64,000 nucleotides of DNA from Micrasema longulum (Eukaryota > Arthropoda > Insecta > Trichoptera > Brachycentridae): the NCBI GenBank assembly GCA_022494885.1, contig JAGVSM010004555.1, positions 1 through 64,000 on the forward strand, read 5' to 3'. Below are positions 23,365 to 34,189 of the stretch, piece by piece; the stretch's first letter is position 1, and each line of letters opens with the position of its first letter. The notes beneath the pieces were generated by a model. That model saw only the letters and a list, made by a program, of their open reading frames with translations. It ran no database searches and had not been told where the DNA came from. The translations under genes were made by a program, and so were the position numbers.

Positions 23365-23776
23365 ATATAAATAAAAGACGAGTGATACTTTAATCTACAA
23401 ATTTGGAAAATCCAGTGACCGGTTTCATCGCTTTCGCGACATCTTCGAGACTGGTATCTTTATTAAGGAGTTAAATGTATTTATACAAAACAGAGGTAAG
23501 GATAGATAATTTAAAAGCATATGGAAGTAAATTAAATAAAGTTATTTTTATCTTAAGGTTCATTATCGAAAAATTTTCCGGGTTAACTAATGAGTTGATA
23601 TAATGCTATTTTAATGAGTTTAAGTATTTTATTTTTAGTGTCCCATCCTTTGTGAGAGTGATTTTGTCAATTATGATTTCTGAAAAACAAAGAAGATGTC
23701 GCCAAAGCCATGAAACCGGTCACTGGATATTCCAAATTTGTGGATTAAAGTATCACTTGTCTTTTATTTATATAAT
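23365..23776. mobile_element. Family D foldback element, copy 2 (both arms present)
   Basis: The left arm (23368-23448) and right arm (23690-23773) are inverted copies of about 80 bp: TAAATAAAAGACGAGTGATAC, AATCTACAAATTTGGAAAAT, CCAGTGACCGGTTTCATCGC and TTTCGCGACATCTTC, with about ten differences. Outside each arm is TATA-rich sequence. Each arm contains the hammerhead-like core; the left one is intact in stem I and the right one is degenerate. The sequence after the right arm (23776-23830) matches 4585-4640. Confidence 0.8.
23412..23454 (-). ncRNA. Type I hammerhead-like ribozyme core (degenerate)
   Basis: Identical to 4341-4383: CCAGT / ACTGG stem I, GTCGC / GCGAT stem II with GAAA loop, GAAA, self-complementary CCGG and TC. 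The CUGANGA box reads CTCGAAGA. Identity here, while the flanks differ, could mean recent spread from one master or constraint. Confidence 0.4.
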
Positions 23777-23830
23777 AAATTACAATGAACTTCCACCAAG
23801 AATTTTTACTTACAAACTTAAATGTTTTAA

Positions 23831-24539
23831 TCATACATACTTTTTATATAAAATACTTTTCTTTTTTTGTAAGTTTATTGTACTTGGCACATTTTACAAA
23901 AAAAATGTCTTTTCCTTATTTTATTTATTTATTTGATATTTAGAAATTTCGAACATTACAGAAAGAAAACCCAATCGATTCTTAATGCAATAATAAATTA
24001 TAAATTATAGTAAATAGTTATGTTATTAAAATAATATAACAAAATGTAAAAAGAACAATTAAAAGTTAGAAAGTGTTTTCCTAAGGGAAGGCCCACTGTC
24101 GTGAAATATGTCGACATCCGAGGTGATGCGATTAAGTAGCAAGATTGCTCTATCAACCGGCATAACCATTGGCAGGTTGATTCTGCATTGTGACTTTAAT
24201 TGACTCTTCTGTGTTGCTACATGTCGCTTAGTATTTTTTCTCCTTTCAGCATCGATATGTTTAACTATAATTTTTTTTTTCATTTTTTTTTTTAGTTTCA
24301 CGCAATGTAGCATGTAGCCGATGAAACGGATAACGTAAAAAAATAGTACGTATTTTGATACAAAGCAGCCTGTTAGCCACATGTCCAGCGGTAACTACCC
24401 AAAATCTACAAAAGCTACCCTTCAGATATATTTCTTTTTTTCGTTTTTTTTACTTTTTAGCATGAACACTTGACAAATTGTCAACTTTGTTTATGTTTTG
24501 TAAATTTATTTATAAACTTTTAAGTTGCTTAAATTCCAC
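23831..24539. other. AT-rich DNA, no gene seen
   Basis: A 107-codon minus frame (24059-24382) is the longest. It contains a lysine run (KLKKKMKKKI) from a poly-A tract and no domain I know. Confidence 0.4.
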
Positions 24540-25005
24540 TCGTCCGTGTGCTTTGTAGCTGTAAGATGATTTGTAATCTAGCTTAAATATGTAAATGTTA
24601 TCTTTTATCAAATACCAACATTTTGGAAATTCGATCTTAAACTTAAACCGCCTATACGCTCAGTGACTGCGAGACCTGTTATAATCTAACTCTCATTTTT
24701 AAAAATTAGTTTTTTAAATGTATTTTAATGTCATTCTAACATAAAACTTAATTGTCAAATTAAAACATAATCTAAAAGGGGGGTTAGATTTCTTACCACC
24801 CATACGCTCTGTAGCTGCAAGACGTACTGTAGTCTATCTCCTACCTTTTATAATTCAAATATGTCATCTTTGGAAACGAGGAACTAGAATCCCAATCATC
24901 CATGTGCTCTGTAGATGCAAGACGTGCTAGGATATTTATTTATTGGTGACTTTCACAAAAATGGCGTTTTATAAATTATCCAACTTTAATAATTATAATA
25001 AGTAA
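24540..25005 (-). mobile_element. Family G element with tandem internal units, copy 1
   Basis: On the minus strand it starts TTGGATAATTTATAAAACGCC and then carries four spaced copies of a motif like CGTCTTGCAGCTACAGAGC. The plus-strand positions of these motifs are about 24901, 24801, 24655 and 24548, giving spacings of roughly 100-145 bp. Between motifs lie GGGATTCTAGTTCCTCGTTT-like and AT-rich blocks. It aligns through its length with 40694-41221. No ORF. Confidence 0.7.
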
Positions 25006-25199
25006 GACGTTTTTTAAAAATTCATATCCGCTCTGTTTTGTATATTCGTTTTGACCACGTTGCCATAGAAATAACACTTTACATGAAAATTAATTTGAAA
25101 GAAAAGAAATGAGTACATTTTTTTCACTTTATACCTGATTCCAAAAATCAGTATCATCACTTTCGTTGATTATTCTTCAACTTGAAATCTTGGTAGCTA

Positions 25200-25410
25200 T
25201 ATCAGGGTTGGTAGTCGGCGATACTTGAAGCTACAGAGCACGTGGCGGGCGCGGGGAGTTTCGTATACCATAAAGTTCGGGAGCCGTTCATTCGCACATA
25301 ATGTGAATTGATAGGATCCCACCATATGGAAAGACTCCCACGGAATGTTTTACTTGCATGTATTTGCACACGTAATAATTCAAAAGTGACGCCTGCCACC
25401 TACGCCTATA
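25200..25410. other. GC-elevated patch, unknown
   Basis: A 65-codon minus frame (25202-25399) covers sequence less AT-rich than its surroundings. The peptide is not recognised, and no matching pair of splice sites in a shared phase was found. Confidence 0.3.
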
Positions 25411-27200
25411 AAATTATGTAGGTACTATAGGAATATAATGTACGCACTTTCGCCTCTCAGCATTGTCGTGTTACCTTCTTACAAATAAAACAATGCGATC
25501 CTTTGTACATATTGATCCGAGTAAACCTTATTCCACTCCGTTTGTTACATCTGGGATGTGACTTTTATTATATTTTGTGATCAACTAGATTTGATTGAAT
25601 TAAATGTTAGTTATTAAAAGGGAATTAACCACTAACCACCGTACAAACACTCTTCGTGATAGGTAAATAAATACATAGCTAGATTTGTTTAGCATACTGT
25701 TTATTATTCATCTACTCAAAACGCCATTTTATGTCTTACCTCTACACAATTATACTATTTATGTAGTTATGTAATAAAATGAATGTTCTTAGTGTACCGT
25801 GTTAAAAATTGTAAACATTACAAATAAATATTTTTATAAATAAATGTTTGTACTACTGACTCACTGAGATGCCATATTTTTTCCTAATGTGTTAAGCTTT
25901 GTGTAAAAAAATTATTCCCATTAATTTTTTTAGTATTTTATCTTTTCCATACGGTACTAAATTGTGAAAATTGTTAATTATACCTATATATTAAAATGTA
26001 CCTTCTGGAAAATATGCGAAACACATGAAAACAATATGACTTAAAAAACTAATGATTCATATTTACGTAAAACATTTCTCTAACATGTTTTTAAATATTT
26101 CACCATAGAGTAATTTGTATCTATTCATATAAGTTATATGAAAAAAACTCGACTGTATAATGCATCTCCATTAGGTCGCATATTCTCGAGCCGCTTTCTC
26201 CCCTCCACGGAACGCTCCTGAATACAAAATGTATGAATAAGAATTCATAAAGGCGTAAAAAGATGATGAATAGGATATTACGCTCACAAAGGGACGCGTA
26301 GGTGTTGCGTACAAGGGAATACATCACAGCCAGTGACATAAATTGAGGTAACGGAGACCTCCTCGTTCATTCTGCACTCCTGTCTAATTCAATAGAACCA
26401 AACATTAATTACTTAAACTTGAAAATATTACTGCCATCCATCCAAAAACGGCGACTGTATTATTCACAGGCTGTCAGCAAACTAATAATTAAACACTTTG
26501 ATTCTGAATTCTATGACTACAAAAGAAAAAAATTCTAAATGATCGTCTGAACAAAAATCTACATTTCTCATCTTATCCATATTTTAGGATTAACAGGTGT
26601 TAACATTGCGCTTTCATTATTTGAAACTTGTCATAATATAATTAGCCTATACCTCGACGCTTATTCAAGTACGTTATGTGAGAACACGCGTGATTAATGT
26701 TGGTTATTGTAGGTTCCAGAAAATAAATCTTTTTTCTTCTGGAACAATGACGCTCTAAGCTTTTCTTGTTAAATTGTCGTCAATACGAGTGTTTAACAAG
26801 GTGTAGTTTTCAATGAATGTAAAATGTTGAATATTGAACCAAATATTTAATATAACGAACATCATTAGTGTTTTCAGTTATTCTGTTCTATTCTCTATAC
26901 AATATTTTCTTCTCTCATTACGAGTACATTAATTAATCAATAAGCATTTTTGGCGTACCTTATGAAGATTTCTATGCAACTAAGTAGGAGTAAACGATTT
27001 AACGTATTTCCTATATTTTGCACTGTCAAATTGTATTCCAAATAACAATGTTCGTAAATAATTGTTATTAAAAATTATTCACCTTCTTTGTATACTATTC
27101 TAAGTAATTTTTATCAAGTAAAACAAGGTATAAATTGTATTATTTATGCTTTGTTTTTCTGGATTGTTATCATTATAATTAATTAATTTTACCATATATT
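25411..27200. other. AT-rich DNA, no gene seen
   Basis: A slightly GC-richer stretch at 26150-26380 carries a 72-codon minus frame without motif. The rest is AT-rich. Confidence 0.4.
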
Positions 27201-27204
27201 TTTT

Positions 27205-27318
27205 ATTAATAATTATTATGGCTTAACACGGTCACAGCATAAAAAGCCTTAATAAGTTCATAATAATTTAAACGAGTGTAATTTTGAATCAATGAATAAA
27301 TAAATAAATAATCTAAAA
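27205..27318 (-). repeat. Interspersed repeat family E, copy 2
   Basis: The minus strand reads TTATTTATTCATTGATTC, AAAATTACACTCGTTTAAAT, GAACTTATTAAGGCTTTTTA and GTGACCGTGTTAAGCC, collinear with 14815-14895. Confidence 0.6.
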
Positions 27319-27390
27319 TATAATGTATTACTCATATTTGAACATAAGTTATAAATTTGAAATTCATGGTACACTTTCACTTATTTATTT

Positions 27391-27432
27391 GACCAATTAG
27401 CGCTTTAACCTTGTAACGGGCATCTTCAGACT
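27391..27432 (-). ncRNA. Degenerate hammerhead-like motif
   Basis: The minus strand reads AGT, CTGAAGA (a legal CUGANGA), TGCCCG...AAGGTT in place of stem II, AAA, GCGC (self-complementary stem III), TA, ATTGGTC. Stem II has decayed to two or three pairs and stem I to about three. I list it because the order of elements matches the stronger motif at 29.5 kb. Confidence 0.25.
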
Positions 27433-27694
27433 CAAAGAGATGCCAGTTAGAGGATGAAGCTTTCATAAGTCAAATTAATATGTGCAAGTGTATCGAGTAT
27501 TATTAATAAATAACTTATATTTAAATACAAGTTATTGTATAATTACAACGGAATTCTATCAAGAATTGTTAATAAATAACATTAATCGAATAATACGTAT
27601 ATTAAAAATAAGTTTTCCATCATTCATTATTATTTATTTCATGATTATGTCAATGGAGGGCCGTATGTATTTTTTTTGTGTCAGGGCAGAATAA

Positions 27695-27958
27695 AAAAAA
27701 TTGTGTTTGAAATAGAATCTGAATCCTGGACTAATATTTTTGACTCGATGGCTACTGTCTCGGGTAAAAATAAATAAATAGGAAATCGTGGTATACTAGC
27801 CAATGCATTTGCCTTTTATGCCAAAGATCTCAGGTTCCCAGCAAGGTCAACAAGAAATATTTGTTTTTAACAACGATTTTCATTAAAATATTTTACGTTT
27901 TTGGATTGGATCTGAAGAATGCGACTGATAATTTTGCCTTAACGTAATTATTTTTATT
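27695..27958 (+). mobile_element. tRNA-derived SINE with 5' extension, degraded
   Basis: The head reads AATCGTGGTATACTAGCCAA and ATCTCAGGTTCCCAGCAAGG, followed by a body with GGATCTGAAGAATGCGACTG and CTTAACGTAA. Before the head lies GAATCCTGGACTAATATTTT and TGACTCGATG, a module also found before the SINE at 40.5 kb and beside the fragment at 63.0 kb. Confidence 0.5.
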
Positions 27959-28345
27959 TTATTTATTTACATTTATAAGTTTATTGTACATTATTTGAGA
28001 CATAAGTCCCAACTCCGTGGGACTAAAATTCCTGTATTGAGATGGGACTAGCAATTAGTTGACACAGACACATGAGTACTTATATCACCACAAATATAGG
28101 ATCAGAAACATAAAAAATAATAAAAAAAATAAAAAAACATATATTTGGCACACTAATATAGTAAACATATGTCAAACATTCGGAAAATCATAAAGGAGTT
28201 TCCCACTCAAATCCCTCCCACTAAGGAAAATCTAGTACTTAACTCCTTTCTTAAAAATATTTTTTGTCCTTGAGAGCTTAATACGCTCTTCCAAAATATT
28301 GAACACTCTCGGTGCGATAAACTGAGAGATGTCTCTGAGCTGAAT
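27959..28345 (-). mobile_element. LINE 3' end (ORF end plus UTR), antisense
   Basis: The minus strand encodes QLRDISQFIAPRVFNILEE, continues RIKLSRTKNIFKKGVKY and stops, then runs through a 3' UTR of about 280 bp to a TAAATAAAATAAAAATAAT tail at 27960. The pattern SQFIAPRVFN-x-L-P/E ... K-x-x-FKK is characteristic of LINE ORF2 C-termini. The element is 5'-truncated. Confidence 0.65.
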
Positions 28346-29185
28346 AATATTAAATTATTAAGATTATCCGTAATCGGAATACACTAAACCTACGCACCCC
28401 ATGCACCACGTCACTACGGGACGGGTACAAGAAAATTATTACGATGTTTTTATTAATCATAAATTACAGTTTGTTGTAAAGTAATTACAACTTGTTAAAT
28501 GAACTTTTAATCATTTTAGTAGCTTACGTATAAATTTAGTCAAAATAGTATTACAATTTGGACACTGAAATAATATTGTAAAAGATATATAGATGAAACA
28601 CGGAAAAATGTAATTTCTGAGCTAGAAATTCTTTACGAAGTGTTGAAACAAATAGAACGAAAAATATGATTTCAAATAAGGTTAGAGGAAAACTGCGAGC
28701 AAGATACTGTGAGCGAAGATTCTTCTGTAAATCCGCATAAGCTTCAACTTCCTTTAGGATCTTCGGAAGTCATTTATCAGCCGTGTGTTTTATGTCCTTC
28801 TTGGCCCATTTTGTACATGTATTACGCCTTTATCTCCACTTCTTCAGGCAGTGGGTACAATTTTCTCACTCTTTTCACAGCATAGTTAACATTCAATATA
28901 CCTACTGACTTCGAATAAGAATCGATCTTATTGGTGTGACTTTATTCCTGACCTGTGACACATTTATCTTCCATGATTATTTATATGCTTCTCTATTTTA
29001 GGATAAAATATGTAACATATAGTAGTATTTTGGACTAGAAAAAAATATTCAAAAACGATCCAGATTTTGTGAGATCTGTAACGATTATAATTCGAAAAAG
29101 TAGAAGTTGCAGAAATATGATCAAATGACACAAAATAAAATTAAATATTATAACAGAGATGAAGAACATTTTATAGAAGAAGATA
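28346..29185. other. AT-rich DNA, no gene seen
   Basis: A short GC-richer patch (28380-28430) and two mildly GC-rich stretches (28690-28790, 28840-28960) show no splice-flanked open frame. Confidence 0.4.
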
Positions 29186-29310
29186 ATATAGAAGTCTAGG
29201 CATCTACAGGGCTTATGATCTGTCATTGGCTGGTTTAAGTGGCCACTTTGGGCGCTGAATCCAGTCCTTGTCTACAAAAATGTTGACAAACTCAACATAT
29301 TGTTGAAAAA
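29186..29310 (-). repeat. Interspersed repeat family F, copy 2
   Basis: GAAGTCTAGGCATCTACAGG, GCTTATGATCTGTCATTGGC and TGGTTTAAGTGGCCACTTTG. The plus strand reads SLGIYRAYDLSLAGLSGHF in one open frame, the same frame as other family F copies. Confidence 0.65.
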
Positions 29311-29466
29311 ATAAAATTGAATAAACCTTTACGTTTTATAACAGTTACCCACATTATTTATGTATATATTTAATTAAAAAATATTTTCATACGGTTTTCA
29401 TTTCATTGTGTTCATATTTTAATTAATGTTAGTAAATTTAAGTATTTAACCGCTTACAGACTTTTT

Positions 29467-29510
29467 ATGTCTACCGGTTTTGAGACGTACCCGTCTCTTC
29501 ATCAGGACAC
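29467..29510 (-). ncRNA. Type I hammerhead ribozyme-like motif
   Basis: On the minus strand: GTGTC (stem I), CTGATGA (exact conserved box), A, stem II GAGACG / CGTCTC (six perfect pairs) with GGTA loop, AAAA (expected GAAA), CCGG (self-complementary stem III), TA (allowed UH at the cleavage site), GACAT (stem I partner of GTGTC, five pairs with one G-U). The G12-to-A change hits a catalytic base, so this copy is probably inactive. The architecture is far more complete than expected by chance. The same overall plan with different stems appears at 4.3 and 23.4 kb. Confidence 0.5.
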
Positions 29511-30029
29511 TCGCTACTCCAACTTGCTAATTCTAAAATACACTCTTACCTTTACCGTCTCCGTAGTATAAATAGGATTTACGAAAAAATGGAATAATAA
29601 TGTCCAGCTTCTTTGGAATATTTAGGTATATCTATATACTGTGTCACACTAGTCTAATTACGATACAAGGCTTGATACATCTCTCTTTTTATTTTTTTAA
29701 AGGTGAAGTTGTGTTTTTTATAATCTTTAAGCAGACGTTTTTCCGCCGGATTAGTAAAGTAAAATTTGTAAAAATTCTGGATTTAAGTACAAAAAATGTT
29801 AATCCTTGCCATGCGAAAAATGAATGTGACGCCAATACAGCAAAATATCTCAATTAAACTCATAACAAGGAAGACAGAGACGCTGATCGGTGGCCGTTAT
29901 TTGTATATTCCTTAGAGTATATTACCAGTGCAGTTACAATTTCAATTTATTTTTCTATAATAGGGCTCAATTTCATTTTTAAAAAATAAATTAAGTAATT
30001 ATTGAACAGCATTTTCTTTTTCTTTTTTT
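29511..30029. other. AT-rich spacer, no gene seen
   Basis: An 85-codon plus frame (29600-29857) lacks motifs. The stretch next to the hammerhead-like motif probably belongs to the same decayed element, but I cannot mark its end. Confidence 0.4.
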
Positions 30030-30100
30030 AATTTCTGAACATCTGAATATTACATCTTTTTCTTAAGGTAACACGATGTTACATCACCGCGTGCAAAGGA
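30030..30100 (-). repeat. Interspersed repeat family H, copy 1
   Basis: The minus strand reads GCACGCGGTGATGTAACATC, GTGTTACCTT and TTCAGATGTTCAGAAA, matching ACACGTGGTGATGTAACATC, GTATTACCTC and TGAAGTTCAGACATTT at 51.9 kb. Confidence 0.6.
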
Positions 30101-30618
30101 TTTTTTTACCACAGCCTTTTAAAGGTCAATACATGCCCGTTCCCTAGGTAGATCATATGCTATCTGCGAAACTCTTCAGGCCTCTCTATGTGCCGCTTAT
30201 TCCTGTGTGTCTTCCTAAGGCAGATCCGCGTCTCGTAGTTCAGACGTGAACCGCCGACGAACCGTAAGACCACAAAAGTCTGCAGGCTTATTTTGTCACG
30301 ATTATGTTTCGTAAGTTCGTTCTTTCGTCATACATCCATCTCATTCTAACGCAATCAAAACCATATTTCGCTCTCGTTCCCTCTCATACGATACGAATGA
30401 ATTTACGAAACGAATTAGTTACAGAATAAGGCCAGTGATGTCTTACAAAGTAGGCAGCTCTCGTAAGTATCCAAAATATATGGCCCAGCTAGCCGTATCG
30501 CCTTCTTTTGTCTACTTATTACATTCTTTACGAAGTTAAACCACCACACATATATTCTTCTGAGTCAACTTTCTAGTGAAAATCTGGACTGATTTTCCAT
30601 AACAGTATTTGTATAAGT
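30101..30618. other. Less AT-rich segment, no gene recognised
   Basis: GC is above the local average at 30140-30290 and 30420-30560. Short words such as TTTCGTAAGTTCGTTCTTTC and ACGAATGAATTTACGAAACG suggest a repeat with internal inverted words. No open exon-like frame. Confidence 0.35.
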
Positions 30619-30870
30619 CAGTCTCGTGGTGTAGTGTTCAGCGCGTTTGCCTACCATGCAAGAGGTCTCGGGTTCGATTCCCGACACGGTTGACAAAAAT
30701 GTTTATTTAAAATATTTTTTTTTATCACAAGAATATTTCATAGTACCTGAAGCGGAAGACTGACGATTTTACCTTCGAGTAACAAAAATGAACAAAATAT
30801 ACTGAGATTGGTGTACCAATGCAGCGCTCTATGCATCATTAGGTGTGGAAAAGGAACGATGATGACGATT
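30619..30870 (+). mobile_element. tRNA-derived SINE, full length
   Basis: The tRNA-like head GTCTCGTGGTGTAGTGTTCA is followed by B-box GGGTTCGATTCCCGA, a T-rich body, GTACCTGAAGCGGAAGACTG, ACCAATGCAGCGCTCTATGC, ATTAGGTGTGG and a GATGATGACGAT tail. Blocks are in the order of the 32.3-kb copy. Confidence 0.85.
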
Positions 30871-32280
30871 TGTATAATATAACTAGATACAAAATATCAT
30901 AACTTTGCGGTGAGTCGAGACATTCAGAGTCCTCTCGGGACCTCCGATATGTGTCAAAAAACTAAATAAATGGACGGCGCGGCCGCGCGGTCCCAAAACA
31001 AATGAAAGTATGTCTGTTCTTCCTAGAACTGAAAGGGGTTGACCACAAGCAATTTGGCTTTGCAAATTATCTCAGAGAAGGGGAGGAAAATTGGTCCCAT
31101 ATGTGTCGCTATATTTGGTTAGGGGTTGCTAAGTAATATCTCGAGGATTGGTTGAAAAAACTATTTTGGTTGATGCGTCCGCGGATTAGTAATATAGCCT
31201 TAATACCACCGGCATAATTGAAAAATGTTGTACCTTTATAATATTATATCATACTTTCATAGGGTATATAATTTATTCTCAATATCATTATCTGTACTTG
31301 ATCTATAAAAATATACCGAAATTAATATGAAAGCTGTACAATTGTTACAAAATGATATTTTATTCTTCCAGAAGGTGATACCTAAATATAAAACGCCTTT
31401 TCATTTTTACTCCACCCACGAGTTTAATACTTATAAGATCACAAATAATTAAAAGCGTAAAAATACAAATTGTTTTATTTGTTTTATGTTCAAAATGTTA
31501 TTCCACAAAGTAAATGGCAAAAAAAAAACATTTAAAAAGGGTACCTACCTATCTATTTTAAGAAAATTAAGCCTAGTTTATTATCCTCATAACTTGAATT
31601 TAACCCCGATTTCTAAAAAAATCATACTTTTATTGTGTTTTAGTATTTAATCGAATTAGATCAGTGAAAAATAATTTCATACCCCATCTGCTGGGCGGAA
31701 ATAACAAATAAATGTAGGTACTATTAAATATGTCACCCCAACACAATGTTTTCTGTACTCGCTAGAATCATCCCTTGAGATATGTTCGCTGGTTGTGATC
31801 TACATAACCTCAAAACAGACATTAGGTTATAGCTTAACAACCCTCTGAGGATATTTTATAAAGAATTTACAATCCCATAGGGGATATTTATGAATATAAG
31901 TTATAGTGATTAGATTTTTTTATTGTTTTTACCACTCTTTTCATACGTAACATCTCATTATGGAGTTACATGAAAATATACCTACGCATTTGAGTTTACT
32001 TATTTTGGCAACTATAGACAACGGAACATGCAACCAAAATTACACAAAGTGACATTTATTTATTTACTCATATTTTTTGTCTTACAAACTGTAGTTAACA
32101 ATAAAAATAATCTGATCTCACTGGGGTTACCCGTGCCGAAGACACTTAACAATATATATTTTTTAAATATTTTTACTTTTGAGAATAAACAAAGAAGACT
32201 AACTTAATAAACAGAAATAATAAACAAAATGTTTGGATAGTTTTAAACACTACATATTTATGTTTATAATTATTTTATGT
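30871..32280. other. AT-rich DNA, no gene recognised
   Basis: A GC-richer patch at 30890-31110 (GGACGGCGCGGCCGCGCGGT) carries a 60-codon minus frame without motif. At 32060-32160 an AT-rich ATTTATTTATTTAC start followed by ACTGGGGTTACCCGTG resembles an antisense retroelement tail, but I could not match it to another copy. Confidence 0.35.
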
Positions 32281-32549
32281 AGTCGGCCTCGTGGTGTAAT
32301 GGTCAGTGCGTTTGTTGACCATGCAAGAGGTCTTGGGTTCGATTCCCGACATGGTTGATATGAAATATTTATTTAAAAGGGTGTTTTTATACTAGAATAT
32401 TTCATAGTCCCTAGACTGGTACCTGAAGCGTAAGACTGATCATCTTACTTTCATGTAACAATAATGATCAAGATACGCTGCAATTAATGTTTCGATTCAG
32501 TGCCCTATGCACCATTAGGTGCGGAAAAATAATAATGATGATGATGAAT
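32281..32549 (+). mobile_element. tRNA-derived SINE, full length (best local reference)
   Basis: AGTCGGCCTCGTGGTGTAAT, B-box GGGTTCGATTCCCGA, TTTAAAAGGGTGTTTTTATA, ACTGGTACCTGAAGCGTAAG, AATGATCAAGATACGCTGC, CAGTGCCCTATGCACCATTA, GGTGCGGAAA and a (GATGAT) microsatellite end. The tRNA-like head has clear A and B boxes but no cloverleaf with a usable anticodon arm. Confidence 0.9.
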
Positions 32550-33384
32550 TAATTTATGTACATCTATATTATTTATATTACAAAACGCACAAATACAATG
32601 AAATAACAAAAACCTAACATAAGCTATACACTTGTAGAGCAGTTGATTCAATATTGGTTTGGGCGATTGAGACAATCCATTTTACTTCTACCTAGCTCCA
32701 CTATTCATTTTTTATATCCATTTTGAACATTCAACGCTTCAGTTAGTCAATGTTTATTATAAATAAATATTTATATAATTTATACCTATTACGTTAACAC
32801 ACTAATGCATACCCACGCTTTGGCGTGTTAACGCGCTTTTCGTTTCTGTGATTCCAGGACCTGCCATACTCAAGAAGCGTTTATTCGCGCTTAACTTATT
32901 ATTGATTTAACGGGCTAACTTAACGTCAAATATACCGAAACATTATATATGTATTTTTAAGATGCAGAAATGGTGTGTTTATATAATATCGTAAGTATTT
33001 ATATATCACGGGATAGTTACCACAACTACATAGGTAACTTTAACATCAGCATTTTTAAATTACCCTTCCACCATAACTACTTACTATAAATACACAAGTC
33101 ATGCGTTCAAGTCATGATAACACTTTATACAATATGTACAGAAGAGAATTAATAGGCTTGATTCATGCTCTTCATTCATAATTCATTTAATCATTAAATC
33201 AAATGTAATTTTCCACTCTTACTTTCCTTCAATCATCCTTTACCACTCCTTATCAATTTCCTTCTTTTCCTTTTCACTATCTCCTTGTTTTAGTCATATT
33301 TATCTTATTTTGATATATAGTATATTTATTATTTGAACAGTTTAAACTTCAGGCCATCCTCGCTTTATTACAGTATTATTTAGT
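32550..33384. other. AT-rich DNA, no gene seen
   Basis: AT-rich with one GC-richer stretch at 32810-32900 (CACGCTTTGGCGTGTTAACG). No exon-like frame. Confidence 0.4.
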
Positions 33385-33440
33385 GAATACATATAATTGG
33401 ATGGAGGGCCTGCCATCCAATTATATGTATTTACTATGAA
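33385..33440. repeat. Near-perfect palindrome
   Basis: ATACATATAATTGGATGG and CCATCCAATTATATGTAT flank an AGGGCCTG-like centre, giving an ~18-bp stem with almost no loop. The arm word GTGAATACAT(A/C)TAATTGGAT is the same as in both arms of the large palindrome at 15.2-16.15 kb. Confidence 0.75.
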
Positions 33441-33962
33441 TACATTTTATATAGTTTTTTTAAAAATATATTAATTTAACCTGAACATCAGTTTCTATTA
33501 GAAATAAATAAAATAAATAAAAATAATATGATTTTAATGAATTACTACTTGCCTGTTTGTAGCATTCATGGAGTATTTTTAAGGGTATAAGAAGCAAACT
33601 TAGAAATCTCCACCAAAAATAAAAAAATAGGTATTGATTTCTAAATAAACTACACATAAAAACCTACCTTCCTAAATAAAAGCATAATTCAAAACCGTCT
33701 CTAAATCTTGCAAAAACAGATCTCAATTATACTAATTGATACCGCAAACTTGGCATTCTACATTGAGTAAGTGAAGCATTGTAATTAGAAATCTCACAAT
33801 TATTTTTTCAAGTTTTTCACAAATATCTCAGTAACTCCTTTAATGGAGATTTTAAAGCTTGTTTCTAATCCCTTATCTGTCTTTTTAATGGGTAACTCAA
33901 AAATGGTTTGAAGTTACATACCTAGTACCTAGTTGAAGTAATGAGGAAGTTAAGTGGTTTCA

Positions 33963-34019
33963 AAATATATATATGTATAAATATATATATGTATAAATAT
34001 ATATATATATATATATATT
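33963..34019. repeat. AT-dinucleotide microsatellite
   Basis: Interrupted (AT)n with TATATATATGTATAAA units at the left end and a pure (AT) run at the right end. Confidence 0.9.
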
Positions 34020-34189
34020 AGTTAATCGGCTATTGAACTGTGCCAAAAAAAAAAAATTAAATTTCCATTTATCGTATTATCAGCGCTCCGATTTTGTATT
34101 TCTGGAATAATTCGGCGTGTGACGTCAAAGGTTCTCTTTTACTTGTTCTCAATCAGTTCTGCCCATTGGTCCATTCACGAGAGCTCTCT

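Noticed and set aside
24059..24382. 107-codon minus frame as a gene
   Set aside because: Contains a Lys run from poly-A, has no domain, and its composition matches random AT-rich sequence.
32281..32360. Possible functional tRNA gene
   Set aside because: A and B boxes are present, but the sequence recurs at several places attached to the same non-tRNA body and does not give a cloverleaf with a usable anticodon arm; it is a SINE head.
33963..34019. Structured regulatory element
   Set aside because: Simple AT microsatellite.
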